NCBI RefSeq assembly: GCF_009208105.1
Contig: NZ_WFKL01000001.1
Span: forward strand, 3,348,001-3,412,000
DNA length: 64,000 nucleotides
Reading direction: 5' to 3'
DNA from: Rouxiella sp. S1S-2
GTDB taxonomy: Bacteria; Pseudomonadota; Gammaproteobacteria; Enterobacterales; Enterobacteriaceae
The notes below the pieces were generated by a model. That model made no database searches. It had not been told where the DNA came from and was given only the letters and a program-made list of their open reading frames with translations. The number at the start of each line of letters is the position of its first letter. Within the stretch, counting starts at the first letter, position 1. This document shows, one piece after another, positions 16,710 to 25,042 of this stretch. The translations under genes and the position numbers were made by a program.

Positions 16710-17501
16710 TCAATAGCCCGGCACGTGGGCGGCTTTCATGATGAGATTTGCAACAGCCACTGGCTGGGATATTAACGATACGTGACTGGATTTTAACTCT
16801 ATCGTTTGAGCGTGCATACGTTTAGCCATAAAGCGCTCAAGATCGGGGTTAATGGTGCGATCCTCAGTAGATACCGCATAAAACGTTGGCTTGAATTGCC
16901 ATGCGGCTACTGTCGTTTTGGCCATGGTGATAGCCTTACCCATCGGCTGTTGTACGGCGTAGTAGGCTTTGGCCTCACTGACAGGTAAATCTCCCGCAAA
17001 ATCATGAATAAACGCCGATTCGCTCAAAGCCCCATAACCGTCATTCCATGTTAAGCCTGCTGAAGCCGGAGCTGCTGGATATTTTTTTGTCAGGGCCGGG
17101 TAATCTTCTCCTGCGGCCGGTGCGCGGGCCGCAATATAGACCAGACCTTTCACTTCAGGCTCATTACCGGCTTGGGTGATCACCATTCCGCCATAGGAGT
17201 GTGCCACCAGAATAACCGGGCCATTTTGCAAGGCAAGCGCACGTTTAACCGCCGCGACATCATCATCAAGTGAGGTCGTTGGATTTTGTACTGCCGTCAC
17301 ATGGAGGCCTTTTGCCTGAAGCAACGGGATAACCTTAGACCAACTGGAGGCGTCAGCAAATAAGCCATGAACCAGAACAATATTGGTGACTTCCTGTGGA
17401 GACGTTGTTTTTGTGCTGGTTGCTGTGTCGGCATGAACAACAGAGGCGCTCATTCCAGCAAGCACAAGGGAGGCGATTAAAGACAGATTGCGTAATTTCA
17501 T
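16710..17501 (-). CDS. Exported alpha/beta hydrolase (small esterase-like)
   Basis: A 263-residue alpha/beta hydrolase with a Sec signal peptide (cleavage near VVHADT). Motifs: VHGLFADASSW oxyanion loop, nucleophile elbow AHSYGG, an acid within STEDRTINPD, and the catalytic His in SSHVSLISQP. This HGLFAD...AHSYGG pattern is typical of small periplasmic esterase/haloperoxidase-like or plant salicylate-esterase-like hydrolases. The substrate is unknown. It is distinct in sequence from the hydrolase at 13013-14026. The ribosome site is weak. Confidence 0.85.
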   Translation of the reverse strand: MKLRNLSLIASLVLAGMSASVVHADTATSTKTTSPQEVTNIVLVHGLFADASSWSKVIPLLQAKGLHVTAVQNPTTSLDDDVAAVKRALALQNGPVILVAHSYGGMVITQAGNEPEVKGLVYIAARAPAAGEDYPALTKKYPAAPASAGLTWNDGYGALSESAFIHDFAGDLPVSEAKAYYAVQQPMGKAITMAKTTVAAWQFKPTFYAVSTEDRTINPDLERFMAKRMHAQTIELKSSHVSLISQPVAVANLIMKAAHVPGY

Positions 17502-17696
17502 AATGGATACTCAAGTGAAGGTGTGACTCACAATATACCCAGCGAGAACCAACAAAAGTCTGTCGAGAAAATGACAAAATAATGACGTACCAAAAAGCCT
17601 AGCTCTTGTGTATAGACTTAATTATTTCTTGAAAGGGTGAAACGAGATAAATCCCCTTATGCGTCAAACTCATAAGGGGATAATTAACAACGACGT

Positions 17697-20126
17697 TTAT
17701 TGAGGTAACGCGTAGGCAATCACGAAGTTACCGCGTGGGGTATGCATGAAATGGTGACCTGTCGCGGTAATCACTACAAACTCGCGCCCGCCCTGCTCGT
17801 AAACCATCGGTGTAGCCTGCGCACCCGCCGGTAAGGCGACTGACCATATCGTTTTGCCGGTGGTGATATCGATGGCACGGAAAAGGTTATCCGTGGCGGC
17901 AGCAATAAAGATAAGACCTGACTGGGTCACCACTGAGCCACCGTTGTTCGGGGTACCAATGTTGATAGGCAAACCGGTCGGCAAGCCAAACGGACCATTC
18001 TCGCGCGCGGTGCCCAGCGGGCGATCCCAGACAGTTCGACCATCGCGAATATCAATTGCGCGGATCCCGCCGTACGGTGGCTCTTTGCAAAGCATACCTG
18101 TGAACGGGAGCTGCCAGCCAGCATTAACATTTACCGCAACAGGAACGCCTTCTTGTGGATCCCCAGCACCTTCGGCACGCGCTTCGGCGACGGGGTCATT
18201 AAGAACATCACGCGCCTTCCAGCCCATAGCATCCGCATCTTTACGGCTGACCAGTTTGGTATAGTTGGGCATGTCATTGTAGTTAGCAATGATCAGGCCT
18301 CGGGCCGGATCGAACGCCACACCACCCCAGTCAACGCCCCCGTTGTAACCCGGGTAATCGATGATCGGTTTATCCAGACTCGGTGGCGTAAACCTACCGC
18401 GATAATCCGCCTGAGCGAACTGGATACGGCACACCAATTGGTCTATCGGCGTCAGGCCCCACATATTCTCAGGTTTGAGATCAGGCTTGGCCAGCGAATT
18501 AAACAGCGAGAAGGGTTGAGTCTTGCTGCGCGCCTGCGGCTCAAGGCCACCCTGCGGCACGGCGCGTTCTTCAACACCGAACAATGATTTACCGGTCGCG
18601 CGATTAAGCACGTAGGTTTCACCGTTCTTGGTGGGGAAGATTATTGCCGGAATTTTAGTGCCGTCCGCCTGAGGATAATCGACGAGCGTAGGTGAAGCAC
18701 CCGGATCGTAATCCCAAACGTCATTATGCGTATTTTGGAACGACCAACGCGGCTGGCCGGTTTCAATATCCAACGCAGTCAGTGAAGGAGAATACTTGTT
18801 CTCGTTTGGCGTGCGGCTACTCGAGTAGTAATCCCCTGAAGCGTTGGCTACGGGCAGATACACCAGGCCCAGCTTGTCGTCACCCGTGAAGGGAGCCCAT
18901 ACGTCCGGTGAACCGCGTTTGTACTGATCATCGCCGGTACGCGGCGCGGTGTTTTGGGGATCGGCGGCATCCCATACCCACTTCAGTCGACCCGTCTTGA
19001 CGTCGTAAGCTTTCGTCACACCTGCCGGACCAAAAGCACGTTGCCCGTCAACCGTGGTGTGGCCAACCACCAGCGTGTCACGGATAACCGCAGGAGGTGA
19101 GGTGATTGAGACATAGCCGTGATAAATCTTGCCCATATCATCGGTGATGCTGACCTCGCCGTTCTTGCCGAAGTCCTGACAGCGCTTGCCTGTCTGCGCA
19201 TCAAGCTCAATAACGCGAGCATCGAGCGTACCGACAATGACGCGGCGTTCACAGGCAGCAGCACCAGAGCTGGCTGCTGTGGTGGAAACGCCAGCGTCCT
19301 GATAGTAGGCCATAGAGCGGCATGACGGAGTATAAGGCACCGACTCAGGCGTAATACCCGGATCAAACTCCCACTGCTTCTTGCCTGTTGATGCGTCCAG
19401 GGCGACCACTTTATTAAGATAGCCGCAGACATACAGCGTGTTGCCAATCTTCAATGGCGTATTCTGCACGCCCCAGCGGGTATCTTTAGGCACATCGCCC
19501 GCTTCGGACTGCCAGGCAACCTGAAGGTTCTTCACATTATCGGGCGTTATCTGCGTGGCTGAAGAGTAACGGTCTGTGGCCTGATTACCACCATAAGATG
19601 TCCAGTCAGTAGACGGAATAACGTGATTCACGCCGCTCCCTGTGTCAGCCTGGAATGTATTATCCGTTCCGGTAGGCACGTCCTTCGCTTGTGTAACATG
19701 GTACGGCACGAAAGCCAGTCCGCCTGCCACGATGAAAGCCAGCACCAGAATGCCTGATACCGTACGAGATACGCGTCGTGCGAGTCCACGGTGTAAGGTA
19801 GGCAGTAAAAACGAGAAGGCGATGGCGAAAATCAGCATCAGGGCGAAACGCGGCACCCATCCCCAGTAATCGGTGCCGGACTCGACGATAGTCCAGATAA
19901 GGGTAAAGATGAACAGCACACCAAACCACCCGGTGGCTTTCGATGATCTGCGAGCAAGATATACTGCACTGATAACGCTGAGAATCCCTGCAATCGCGTA
20001 GTACCAGTTACCGCCAAGCGCAATAAGCCAAACGCCTCCGGCAATCATGGCTATGCCGAAAAAGCCCAATAAGAGTGCGAGTAACCAACGCCCCACCCTT
20101 CCAAAGGCACATTCTGTACTCTTCAT
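17697..20126 (-). CDS. gcd: Membrane-bound PQQ glucose dehydrogenase
   Basis: An 809-residue quinoprotein of the glucose/quinate/shikimate dehydrogenase family; E. coli Gcd has 796. Five N-terminal membrane segments (to about residue 145) bind ubiquinone, and the periplasmic eight-bladed propeller with PQQ oxidises glucose to gluconolactone, feeding the respiratory chain and acidifying the medium. Conserved pieces include the NTHNDVWDYD motif with the catalytic-type Asp and the C-terminal repeat FIAAATDNLFRAID. E. coli makes no PQQ itself; no pqq genes are visible here. AGGGATC precedes the ATG. It appears intact and monocistronic. Confidence 0.93.
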   Translation of the reverse strand: MKSTECAFGRVGRWLLALLLGFFGIAMIAGGVWLIALGGNWYYAIAGILSVISAVYLARRSSKATGWFGVLFIFTLIWTIVESGTDYWGWVPRFALMLIFAIAFSFLLPTLHRGLARRVSRTVSGILVLAFIVAGGLAFVPYHVTQAKDVPTGTDNTFQADTGSGVNHVIPSTDWTSYGGNQATDRYSSATQITPDNVKNLQVAWQSEAGDVPKDTRWGVQNTPLKIGNTLYVCGYLNKVVALDASTGKKQWEFDPGITPESVPYTPSCRSMAYYQDAGVSTTAASSGAAACERRVIVGTLDARVIELDAQTGKRCQDFGKNGEVSITDDMGKIYHGYVSITSPPAVIRDTLVVGHTTVDGQRAFGPAGVTKAYDVKTGRLKWVWDAADPQNTAPRTGDDQYKRGSPDVWAPFTGDDKLGLVYLPVANASGDYYSSSRTPNENKYSPSLTALDIETGQPRWSFQNTHNDVWDYDPGASPTLVDYPQADGTKIPAIIFPTKNGETYVLNRATGKSLFGVEERAVPQGGLEPQARSKTQPFSLFNSLAKPDLKPENMWGLTPIDQLVCRIQFAQADYRGRFTPPSLDKPIIDYPGYNGGVDWGGVAFDPARGLIIANYNDMPNYTKLVSRKDADAMGWKARDVLNDPVAEARAEGAGDPQEGVPVAVNVNAGWQLPFTGMLCKEPPYGGIRAIDIRDGRTVWDRPLGTARENGPFGLPTGLPINIGTPNNGGSVVTQSGLIFIAAATDNLFRAIDITTGKTIWSVALPAGAQATPMVYEQGGREFVVITATGHHFMHTPRGNFVIAYALPQ

Positions 20127-20377
20127 GATAGATCCCTAATAGAAAATATAACTCTGTCAGGCAACTTTCGTAGCTTGCTTCGTGAATACTCCTGCCGGGG
20201 CTGCAATAAAACGCCCTGAGAATATACAGTGAAGGGGTAACCTGAAGCCGCCCTTTCCTTACGAATCTTGACTCAAGCTTACAATGTGTTTGTTACAATT
20301 TATGCTTATTTGTTATTAAATTGAAAACAGACACATTATTAAGGCTCATCATTAGAGAGCTTATTCCGTCATCGGAA

Positions 20378-20641
20378 TTACCAAAAATCAGGCTTAAACT
20401 GCCACTCATTATTCTGTAGCAGATTGAGCATCCCCTCTTCATAGAGGATATGGCGCCAACGGGTAAAAAGTCGTAAAAATCACAGATCAATGCCCTGCAT
20501 CCGCATGCTGGATTCAATAGACCAGCATTGAGGCTGAATAAACGCCAACCGGTGTAAAATTTGTAGCATGAGCAGCGGTGCCAAAGATTCACTCTCTGAC
20601 TGAAAAGCGGGGATGGCATTAATTTGACTGCTTCTCAACAT
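20378..20641 (-). pseudogene. Broken ORF downstream of a Fur box
   Basis: An ATG at 20641 opens a frame of 53 codons, stopped by TGA at 20480-20482, after which the same frame continues for 33 more codons. Both halves look like coherent protein: LLMLQILHRLAFIQPQCW before the stop, and RLFTRWRHILYEEGMLNLL after it. The latter faintly recalls the segment before methyltransferase domains in siderophore megasynthases (R-x-W-x-x-x-L-x-x-x-G-x-L), but I cannot identify it. A Fur box lies just upstream. It is probably a remnant of an iron-regulated gene. Confidence 0.35.
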
Positions 20642-20671
20642 AGTAGAGGCCATTGGCGATTAAATGACAGT

Positions 20672-20690
20672 GAAAATGATAATCATTTTT
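20672..20690. promoter_or_regulatory. Fur box
   Basis: GAAAATGATAATCATTTTT matches 16 of 19 positions of the Fur consensus. Promoter-like elements overlap it on both strands: on the minus strand TTGATA-N16-TATCAT, and on the plus strand ATGACA-N17-TTTTAT. No intact iron gene lies beside it. Confidence 0.75.
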
Positions 20691-20698
20691 ATTTACAT

Positions 20699-20775
20699 AT
20701 CAAGCCTGTTTTGCATCATTAAGTGACGATTGACGGTGTGAAAGCCCTCTATTCGTGGTGAGTAGAGGGCTTTTT
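20699..20775 (+). ncRNA. Candidate Fur-repressed small RNA
   Basis: A plus-strand promoter overlapping the Fur box would start transcription near 20699. An intrinsic terminator (AAAGCCCTCTA/TAGAGGGCTTT plus five Ts) ends at 20775, giving an RNA of about 77 nt with no ORF. The layout resembles RyhB, but the conserved RyhB core was not found. The hairpin might instead terminate the minus-strand ABC-F gene, though the T-run favours the plus strand. Confidence 0.3.
20741..20775. terminator. Intrinsic terminator near ABC-F 3' end
   Basis: An 11-bp perfect stem with an 11-nt loop; five Ts follow on the plus strand but only three on the minus strand. It lies 16 bp beyond the ABC-F stop and may act in both directions. 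Confidence 0.7.
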
Positions 20776-20790
20776 CTCTGCTGTTTAAAG

Positions 20791-22530
20791 CTATTCGATA
20801 CCCAGTTGCTGCATAACGCGTTCAATATCGAGGCGAATTTGCTGCTGCAAGGCGGGCTTCTGATGTTTCGCCTTGCGCATCAGCTCACTCTCCAGTCGCT
20901 GCTCAAGCTCGCAGAGTCGTGCCAACAGCAAATCTTCATTAGACATCGGCGCATCCGCCTCAACCAGGTGTGGCAGCTTATAGCCAGACTCGGCAGACAT
21001 CGCACCCTGCACGGTGGTTTTTCCACTGAGCAGTCCATAAACCGGCTCAAGCTGATACCACTCTTCAAGCCTGTTCTCATGCACTAACCAAAAACGATTA
21101 CAGCTGTTTTCAATCAGTGCCCTGTCGTGACTTACCAGCAGCACTGCGCCGGTAAACTCACGCAGCGTCTCGGCCAGTTCCTCCTTGCCCTCCATGTCGA
21201 GGTGGTTGGTGGGTTCATCGAGCAACAACAGCGAGTATTTCGCCAGCGTCAGCCCAACAAACAGCAGGCGCGAGCGTTCACCACCGCTCAAAACGCCCAC
21301 CCGCTGCTGATGACGCACATAAGGGAAACCGGCACCAATCAGTGCCCTCTTCCGCTGTTCTTCGGTTAACGGCGCAAAGGCGCTTAACGCCTCACTGAGA
21401 GTGTCGTCGTCGCGCAACTGCTGAAGGCTCTGGTCGTAATAGCCCACCTCGGCGCGAGGGTGCCAGTTTACGCCCAGTTCACCGTCACCAATTGAACGCC
21501 ACAGCAGACGCAACATTGAGGATTTCCCACAGCCGTTGCGGCCCATAATCGCAATACGGTCGCCGCTTTTAATCTGCAAATTTTGCAGTGAAAACAGCGG
21601 CGCTGCGTCTTTAGCGGGGCAAACGTTCAGTTCGGTGAGCGCCAGCACGCGGTCGGCGTCCAGGCGTTCACCCAACAGCTGCAGTCGCCACGCATTGGCC
21701 GCGGCCATCTGCGTTTGGTCATCCTTCATTCGGTCGACCTGCTTCTCCATCTGTTTAGCTTTGCGCGCAAGGCCTTCGTTGTCATAAACCTTGCCCCACA
21801 TCGCCAGACGGTTTGCACTCTTCTCCACTCTGTCTATTTCGCGCTGTTCGGCGTTATGCCGTTCGGCATCAGTTTTATCGCGATGCGCCAAGGCGGCTCT
21901 CGCCTCGCTGCAACTCAATCCAAAGTAGTGCAGCGTTTTATCACGCAGGATCCAGGTGCTATTAGTCAGACTGTCGAGCAGAACCGCGTCGTGGGAAACC
22001 AAGATAAAGCTGCCGTTCCACTGCCGTAGAAAATCACCCAGCCACAGCAGCGTGGGCAAATCCAGATGATTACCGGGTTCATCGAGCAGCAGCAGATCAG
22101 GTTCGAGGATCAGCGCGCGCGCCAGCATCAAACGCGTATGCTGTCCGCCACTCAGCGTTGATACCGCCTGTGACCAGCTTGAGGGAGCAAAGTCTAGCGT
22201 GGCGAGCAGTTTTTCGGCGCGCCAACTTTCGCTGATACGCTGACTTTCAGGCAGACGCTCATTAATAACCTCAAGCAGCGGGCGGGATTTTAAAGATTCA
22301 GGCAGATGCTGTTCAATGGTTGCCAACAGGCAGTGACCCGCGCGCGTTACTCTGCCTGAGGTCGGAGATAAATTGCCATTGAGAAGATTGATAAAGGTAC
22401 TTTTCCCGCTGCCATTGTGGCCGATTAAGCCAACGCGATCGCCCTTTTTAAGATTGAACGAAATCTCAGTCAGCAGAGGACCGAACGGCGTCTCATAGGA
22501 GACAGATTGGGCTGATAGTAATGTGCTCAT
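20791..22530 (-). CDS. ABC-F family ATPase
   Basis: About 579 residues from the ATG at 22530 (MSTLLSAQS, GGAA upstream); a TTG 19 codons earlier lies inside a hairpin and is less likely. It is a soluble tandem-ATPase protein without membrane segments: Walker A GHNGSGKS and GRNGCGKS, signatures LSGGQ and LSGGE, Walker B LLLDEPGNHLD and LLLDEPTNHLD, with a charged inter-domain linker. ABC-F proteins act on the ribosome, rescuing stalled or drug-bound complexes. The first Walker B reads DEPGNHLD rather than the usual DEPTNHLD. The leader peptide upstream suggests induction by translation inhibition. Confidence 0.88.
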   Translation of the reverse strand: MSTLLSAQSVSYETPFGPLLTEISFNLKKGDRVGLIGHNGSGKSTFINLLNGNLSPTSGRVTRAGHCLLATIEQHLPESLKSRPLLEVINERLPESQRISESWRAEKLLATLDFAPSSWSQAVSTLSGGQHTRLMLARALILEPDLLLLDEPGNHLDLPTLLWLGDFLRQWNGSFILVSHDAVLLDSLTNSTWILRDKTLHYFGLSCSEARAALAHRDKTDAERHNAEQREIDRVEKSANRLAMWGKVYDNEGLARKAKQMEKQVDRMKDDQTQMAAANAWRLQLLGERLDADRVLALTELNVCPAKDAAPLFSLQNLQIKSGDRIAIMGRNGCGKSSMLRLLWRSIGDGELGVNWHPRAEVGYYDQSLQQLRDDDTLSEALSAFAPLTEEQRKRALIGAGFPYVRHQQRVGVLSGGERSRLLFVGLTLAKYSLLLLDEPTNHLDMEGKEELAETLREFTGAVLLVSHDRALIENSCNRFWLVHENRLEEWYQLEPVYGLLSGKTTVQGAMSAESGYKLPHLVEADAPMSNEDLLLARLCELEQRLESELMRKAKHQKPALQQQIRLDIERVMQQLGIE

Positions 22531-22564
22531 TATGTATTCCAGAATTGCAGGCAATAGAATGCCC

Positions 22565-22585
22565 GTCGTCAAAAAAGCTGACGAC
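22565..22585 (-). promoter_or_regulatory. Hairpin just before the ABC-F start
   Basis: GTCGTCA-loop-TGACGAC (7-bp stem, T-rich loop) ends 35 nt before the ABC-F ATG. It could affect initiation or contribute to an attenuator with the upstream hairpins. Confidence 0.45.
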
Positions 22586-22620
22586 AACCCGGAATGCTGA
22601 AGGGAAGTGCGAGGTTAACT

Positions 22621-22676
22621 CTTGATGTCTTCGCTCAAGCAGGGTTATCGCAGCACGAGGCCGGAAACGCTTGAGC
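22621..22676 (-). promoter_or_regulatory. Mutually exclusive hairpins overlapping the leader peptide
   Basis: On the minus strand GCTCAAGC (22669-22676) can pair with GCTTGAGC (22633-22640), or the CTTGA of that segment can pair with the downstream TCAAG (22621-22625). The first hairpin encloses the leader's last codons and stop. A ribosome stalled in the leader would free the middle segment for the second pairing, the classic layout of translational or transcriptional attenuation. Confidence 0.45.
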
Positions 22677-22728
22677 ACAGGCGATCACCAAAGAAATGTG
22701 AGTGTTTAATCAAATCACATAAAATCAT
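22645..22728 (-). CDS. Leader peptide upstream of the ABC-F gene
   Basis: A 27-codon ORF starting MILCDLIKHSHFF and ending GLVLR. It has a perfect GGAGG ribosome site 7 nt before its ATG, stronger than that of the ABC-F gene itself, which starts about 115 bp further downstream. Alternative hairpins overlap its end. Leader peptides of this sort control several ribosome-protection ABC-F genes in Gram-positive bacteria; the role here is inferred. Confidence 0.6.
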   Translation of the reverse strand: MILCDLIKHSHFFGDRLCSSVSGLVLR

Positions 22729-22824
22729 GGGGGTTCCTCCTTATTAGTATCTGGTTGATGAATGATTTCAGTGTATCTTTGATTAAGCGACAGTCAATAC
22801 TGAAAAAAGGATAAGGCGACAGAG

Positions 22825-24189
22825 ATGGAAAAAAAAACGATTGCTCAAGACCAAATCCGTGACCGTTTTTCCAAAGCCATGTCACGCATGTATCAGCAGG
22901 AAGTGCCTCAGTACGGCACGTTGCTGGAAATTGTTAAAGAAACCAACGCGCATTATTTGAGTCAAAACCCCGCTACTTTTGCCACCGAAGAGCAATCCTT
23001 GGCGCTAAACCGGCTCGACGTGGAAAGGCACGGTGCAATTCGCCTGGGCAGTGCTCGAGAACTGACCACCATGAAGGACTTGTTCGCAGTGATGGGCATG
23101 TCGGCGGTGGGTTATTACGATTTATCAGCAGCCGGTGTGCCGGTGCACTCCACGGCGTTTCGCCCGGTAAGCGACGCGGCGCTGCAGATTAACCCTTTCC
23201 GGGTATTCACCTCGCTGCTGCGTCTTGAGCTGATTGATAATCTTGAGCTTAGAGAAAAAGCGCGCCAGATATTGGCGGCGAGAGAAATATTTTCCCCACG
23301 CGTACGCGAGCTGATTGCGCTCAGCAAGAAGCAGGCTGGACTCGACGATGCAGAGGCCAACGAGTTCGTCATCGAAGCACTGAAAACCTTCCGCTGGCAC
23401 AGTGAGGCGTTGGTAGACCTCGAAACGTATACTGCGCTGCTCGAGCATCATCGTCTGATTGCCGACGTGGTGTGTTTTAAGGGGCCGCACATTAATCACC
23501 TCACGCCACGAACGCTGGATATCGATACGGTGCAGCATAAAATGCCCGACTACGGCATCACGCCAAAAGAGGTGATCGAAGGGCCGCCCCGCCGCCGCGT
23601 GCCAATTTTGCTGCGTCAAACCAGCTTCAAGGCGCTCAGCGAAAAAATCACTTTCATCGACTCGGCGCAGGGCAAACATACTGCTCGGTTTGGCGAAATT
23701 GAACAGCGTGGGCTGGCACTGACGCCTCAAGGCCGCGCACTGTATGACAAACTGCTGCTTGAGGCTTCGTCATCTAACACCGCGAAAGATAACGACAGCC
23801 ATCAGCGTCATTTCGACGCGATTTTTACTGCCTTTCCCGACGAGATTGAGCCACTGCGTTGCCAGGGGTTAGGCTATTTCCGCTATTCCTTGAGTGCTGG
23901 TGCAGTCATTCCACAAGACCAACGCGCTCCCGAGCATCTTGACGCACTGATCGAACAGGGTATCGTTGTGGTTACACCGATTATTTATGAAGACTTTTTA
24001 CCGGTCAGCGCCGCGGGCATTTTCCAGTCCAATCTCGGCACAGAGAAAGGCCACGTCAGCGCCGGAAACCCTAATAAAGCGGCGTTCGAGTCCGCACTGG
24101 GTGCTGCCGTTATCGACGAGTTTTCGCTGTATGAAACGATTCAAACGCAGTCAATAAACCAACTGTTTGAACACGACGTGCGGGCCTAA
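22825..24189 (+). CDS. 2-oxoadipate dioxygenase/decarboxylase (HglS/YdcJ, DUF1338)
   Basis: A 454-residue protein of the DUF1338 family, whose Pseudomonas member HglS converts 2-oxoadipate to D-2-hydroxyglutarate in lysine catabolism; E. coli YdcJ and plant FLO7 are relatives. The Fe(II) site residues appear conserved: His69 (VERHGAI), His in KGPHINHLTPR and Glu in FGEIEQRG. The length is typical and AAGG precedes the ATG. It stands alone between the ABC-F leader (divergent) and the SDR gene. The in vivo substrate in this organism is unknown. Confidence 0.85.
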   Translation: MEKKTIAQDQIRDRFSKAMSRMYQQEVPQYGTLLEIVKETNAHYLSQNPATFATEEQSLALNRLDVERHGAIRLGSARELTTMKDLFAVMGMSAVGYYDLSAAGVPVHSTAFRPVSDAALQINPFRVFTSLLRLELIDNLELREKARQILAAREIFSPRVRELIALSKKQAGLDDAEANEFVIEALKTFRWHSEALVDLETYTALLEHHRLIADVVCFKGPHINHLTPRTLDIDTVQHKMPDYGITPKEVIEGPPRRRVPILLRQTSFKALSEKITFIDSAQGKHTARFGEIEQRGLALTPQGRALYDKLLLEASSSNTAKDNDSHQRHFDAIFTAFPDEIEPLRCQGLGYFRYSLSAGAVIPQDQRAPEHLDALIEQGIVVVTPIIYEDFLPVSAAGIFQSNLGTEKGHVSAGNPNKAAFESALGAAVIDEFSLYETIQTQSINQLFEHDVRA

Positions 24190-24301
24190 ATTGTATTTCT
24201 GTGATAAAAACGGAATAATGTACGGCGGCTAACGGCCAGCAAAACCCTACTTTTCAAATAGTTATATATTCATCAATCAGTTAAAACAGAAAAGGCTTTT
24301 C

Positions 24302-25000
24302 GTGACTCAACAAGTAGCGCTGATTACGGGGGCCAGTCGGGGCATTGGGCGACAGGTTGCCGAGCATTTTGCCCAACGGGGCTACAGTCTGATACTGTTG
24401 GCCCGTGATCCCTTTGGCCTTGAGGCCGCTGCCAGGTCGCTGCCCATTCAGCCCCATCAGCAGGTGCAAACCATTGCCACCGATATCGGTGATGCACCCG
24501 CCGTGGCAGAAAAGATTGCCGCCGCGCTGACTAATGTCTCTCGACTCGACGTGCTGGTGAATGCTGCAGGCATTTTTCGACCGGGATCCAGCCAGGCTAC
24601 CTTGAGTGACTTTTCTGCCATGCTCGACACCAACGTCACGGCCGTTCATCATCTTTGCCAGCTTTGCATTCCAGCGCTGGCCCGTTCACCGAAGGCGCAT
24701 ATATTTAACCTCTCCTCGGTAAGCGGCATTCAGGCGTTTGGCGGCATTGCAGGCTACGCTGCCAGCAAGCACGCACTGGTTGGCTACAGCCTGTCGTTGA
24801 GTCGCGAACTTGCGACGCAGGGCATTAAAGTGACCGTGTTTTGCCCCGACGTGGTCGATACCGACATGGCCCGAGGCTCAGGCCTTGAGTCGCAGCAAAT
24901 GATTGAAACCCTGGACATTTGTCGGGCTATAGAATTTGTCATGTCATTATCTCCGGCCGCCATGGTGGAACAACTGACGATCGGCCGCATGAGAAGATAA
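24302..25000 (+). CDS. Short-chain dehydrogenase/reductase
   Basis: A 232-residue classical SDR with a GTG start (AAAAGG upstream). The nucleotide motif TGASRGIG is at about 9-16, then NAAG, the catalytic Ser in NLSSVSG and the YAASK pair. It is close to 3-oxoacyl reductases of the FabG/PhaB type by length and motifs. It is 42 bp upstream of the bioMNY genes on the same strand, likely the same transcript. It could supply the 3-ketoacyl reduction step for the acyl-CoA enzymes nearby; this is inference. Confidence 0.8.
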   Translation: MTQQVALITGASRGIGRQVAEHFAQRGYSLILLARDPFGLEAAARSLPIQPHQQVQTIATDIGDAPAVAEKIAAALTNVSRLDVLVNAAGIFRPGSSQATLSDFSAMLDTNVTAVHHLCQLCIPALARSPKAHIFNLSSVSGIQAFGGIAGYAASKHALVGYSLSLSRELATQGIKVTVFCPDVVDTDMARGSGLESQQMIETLDICRAIEFVMSLSPAAMVEQLTIGRMRR

Positions 25001-25042
25001 TGAACATCATTTGTCCCTCCCAATAATGAGTACCCCTTTTAC

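Larger units (their letters stand above)
20127..20790. other. 664-bp region with decayed sequence and Fur box
   Basis: No intact gene is supported. It holds a broken minus-strand frame, a near-consensus Fur box and a terminator-like hairpin (all listed separately). The first ~150 bp upstream of gcd should hold its promoter. Confidence 0.5.

Noticed and set aside
20293..20619. 108-codon minus-strand ORF
   Set aside because: Cys-rich, low-complexity translation with no ribosome site; a different frame of the same strand looks more protein-like although broken.
20699..20775. Calling the Fur-linked RNA candidate RyhB
   Set aside because: The conserved RyhB core (the stretch around CACGACATTGC) is absent, so only a generic candidate is reported.
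24190..24301. BirA operator upstream of the bioMNY cluster
   Set aside because: No TTGTAAACC-type dyad was found in this gap or in the 42-bp gap before bioM.
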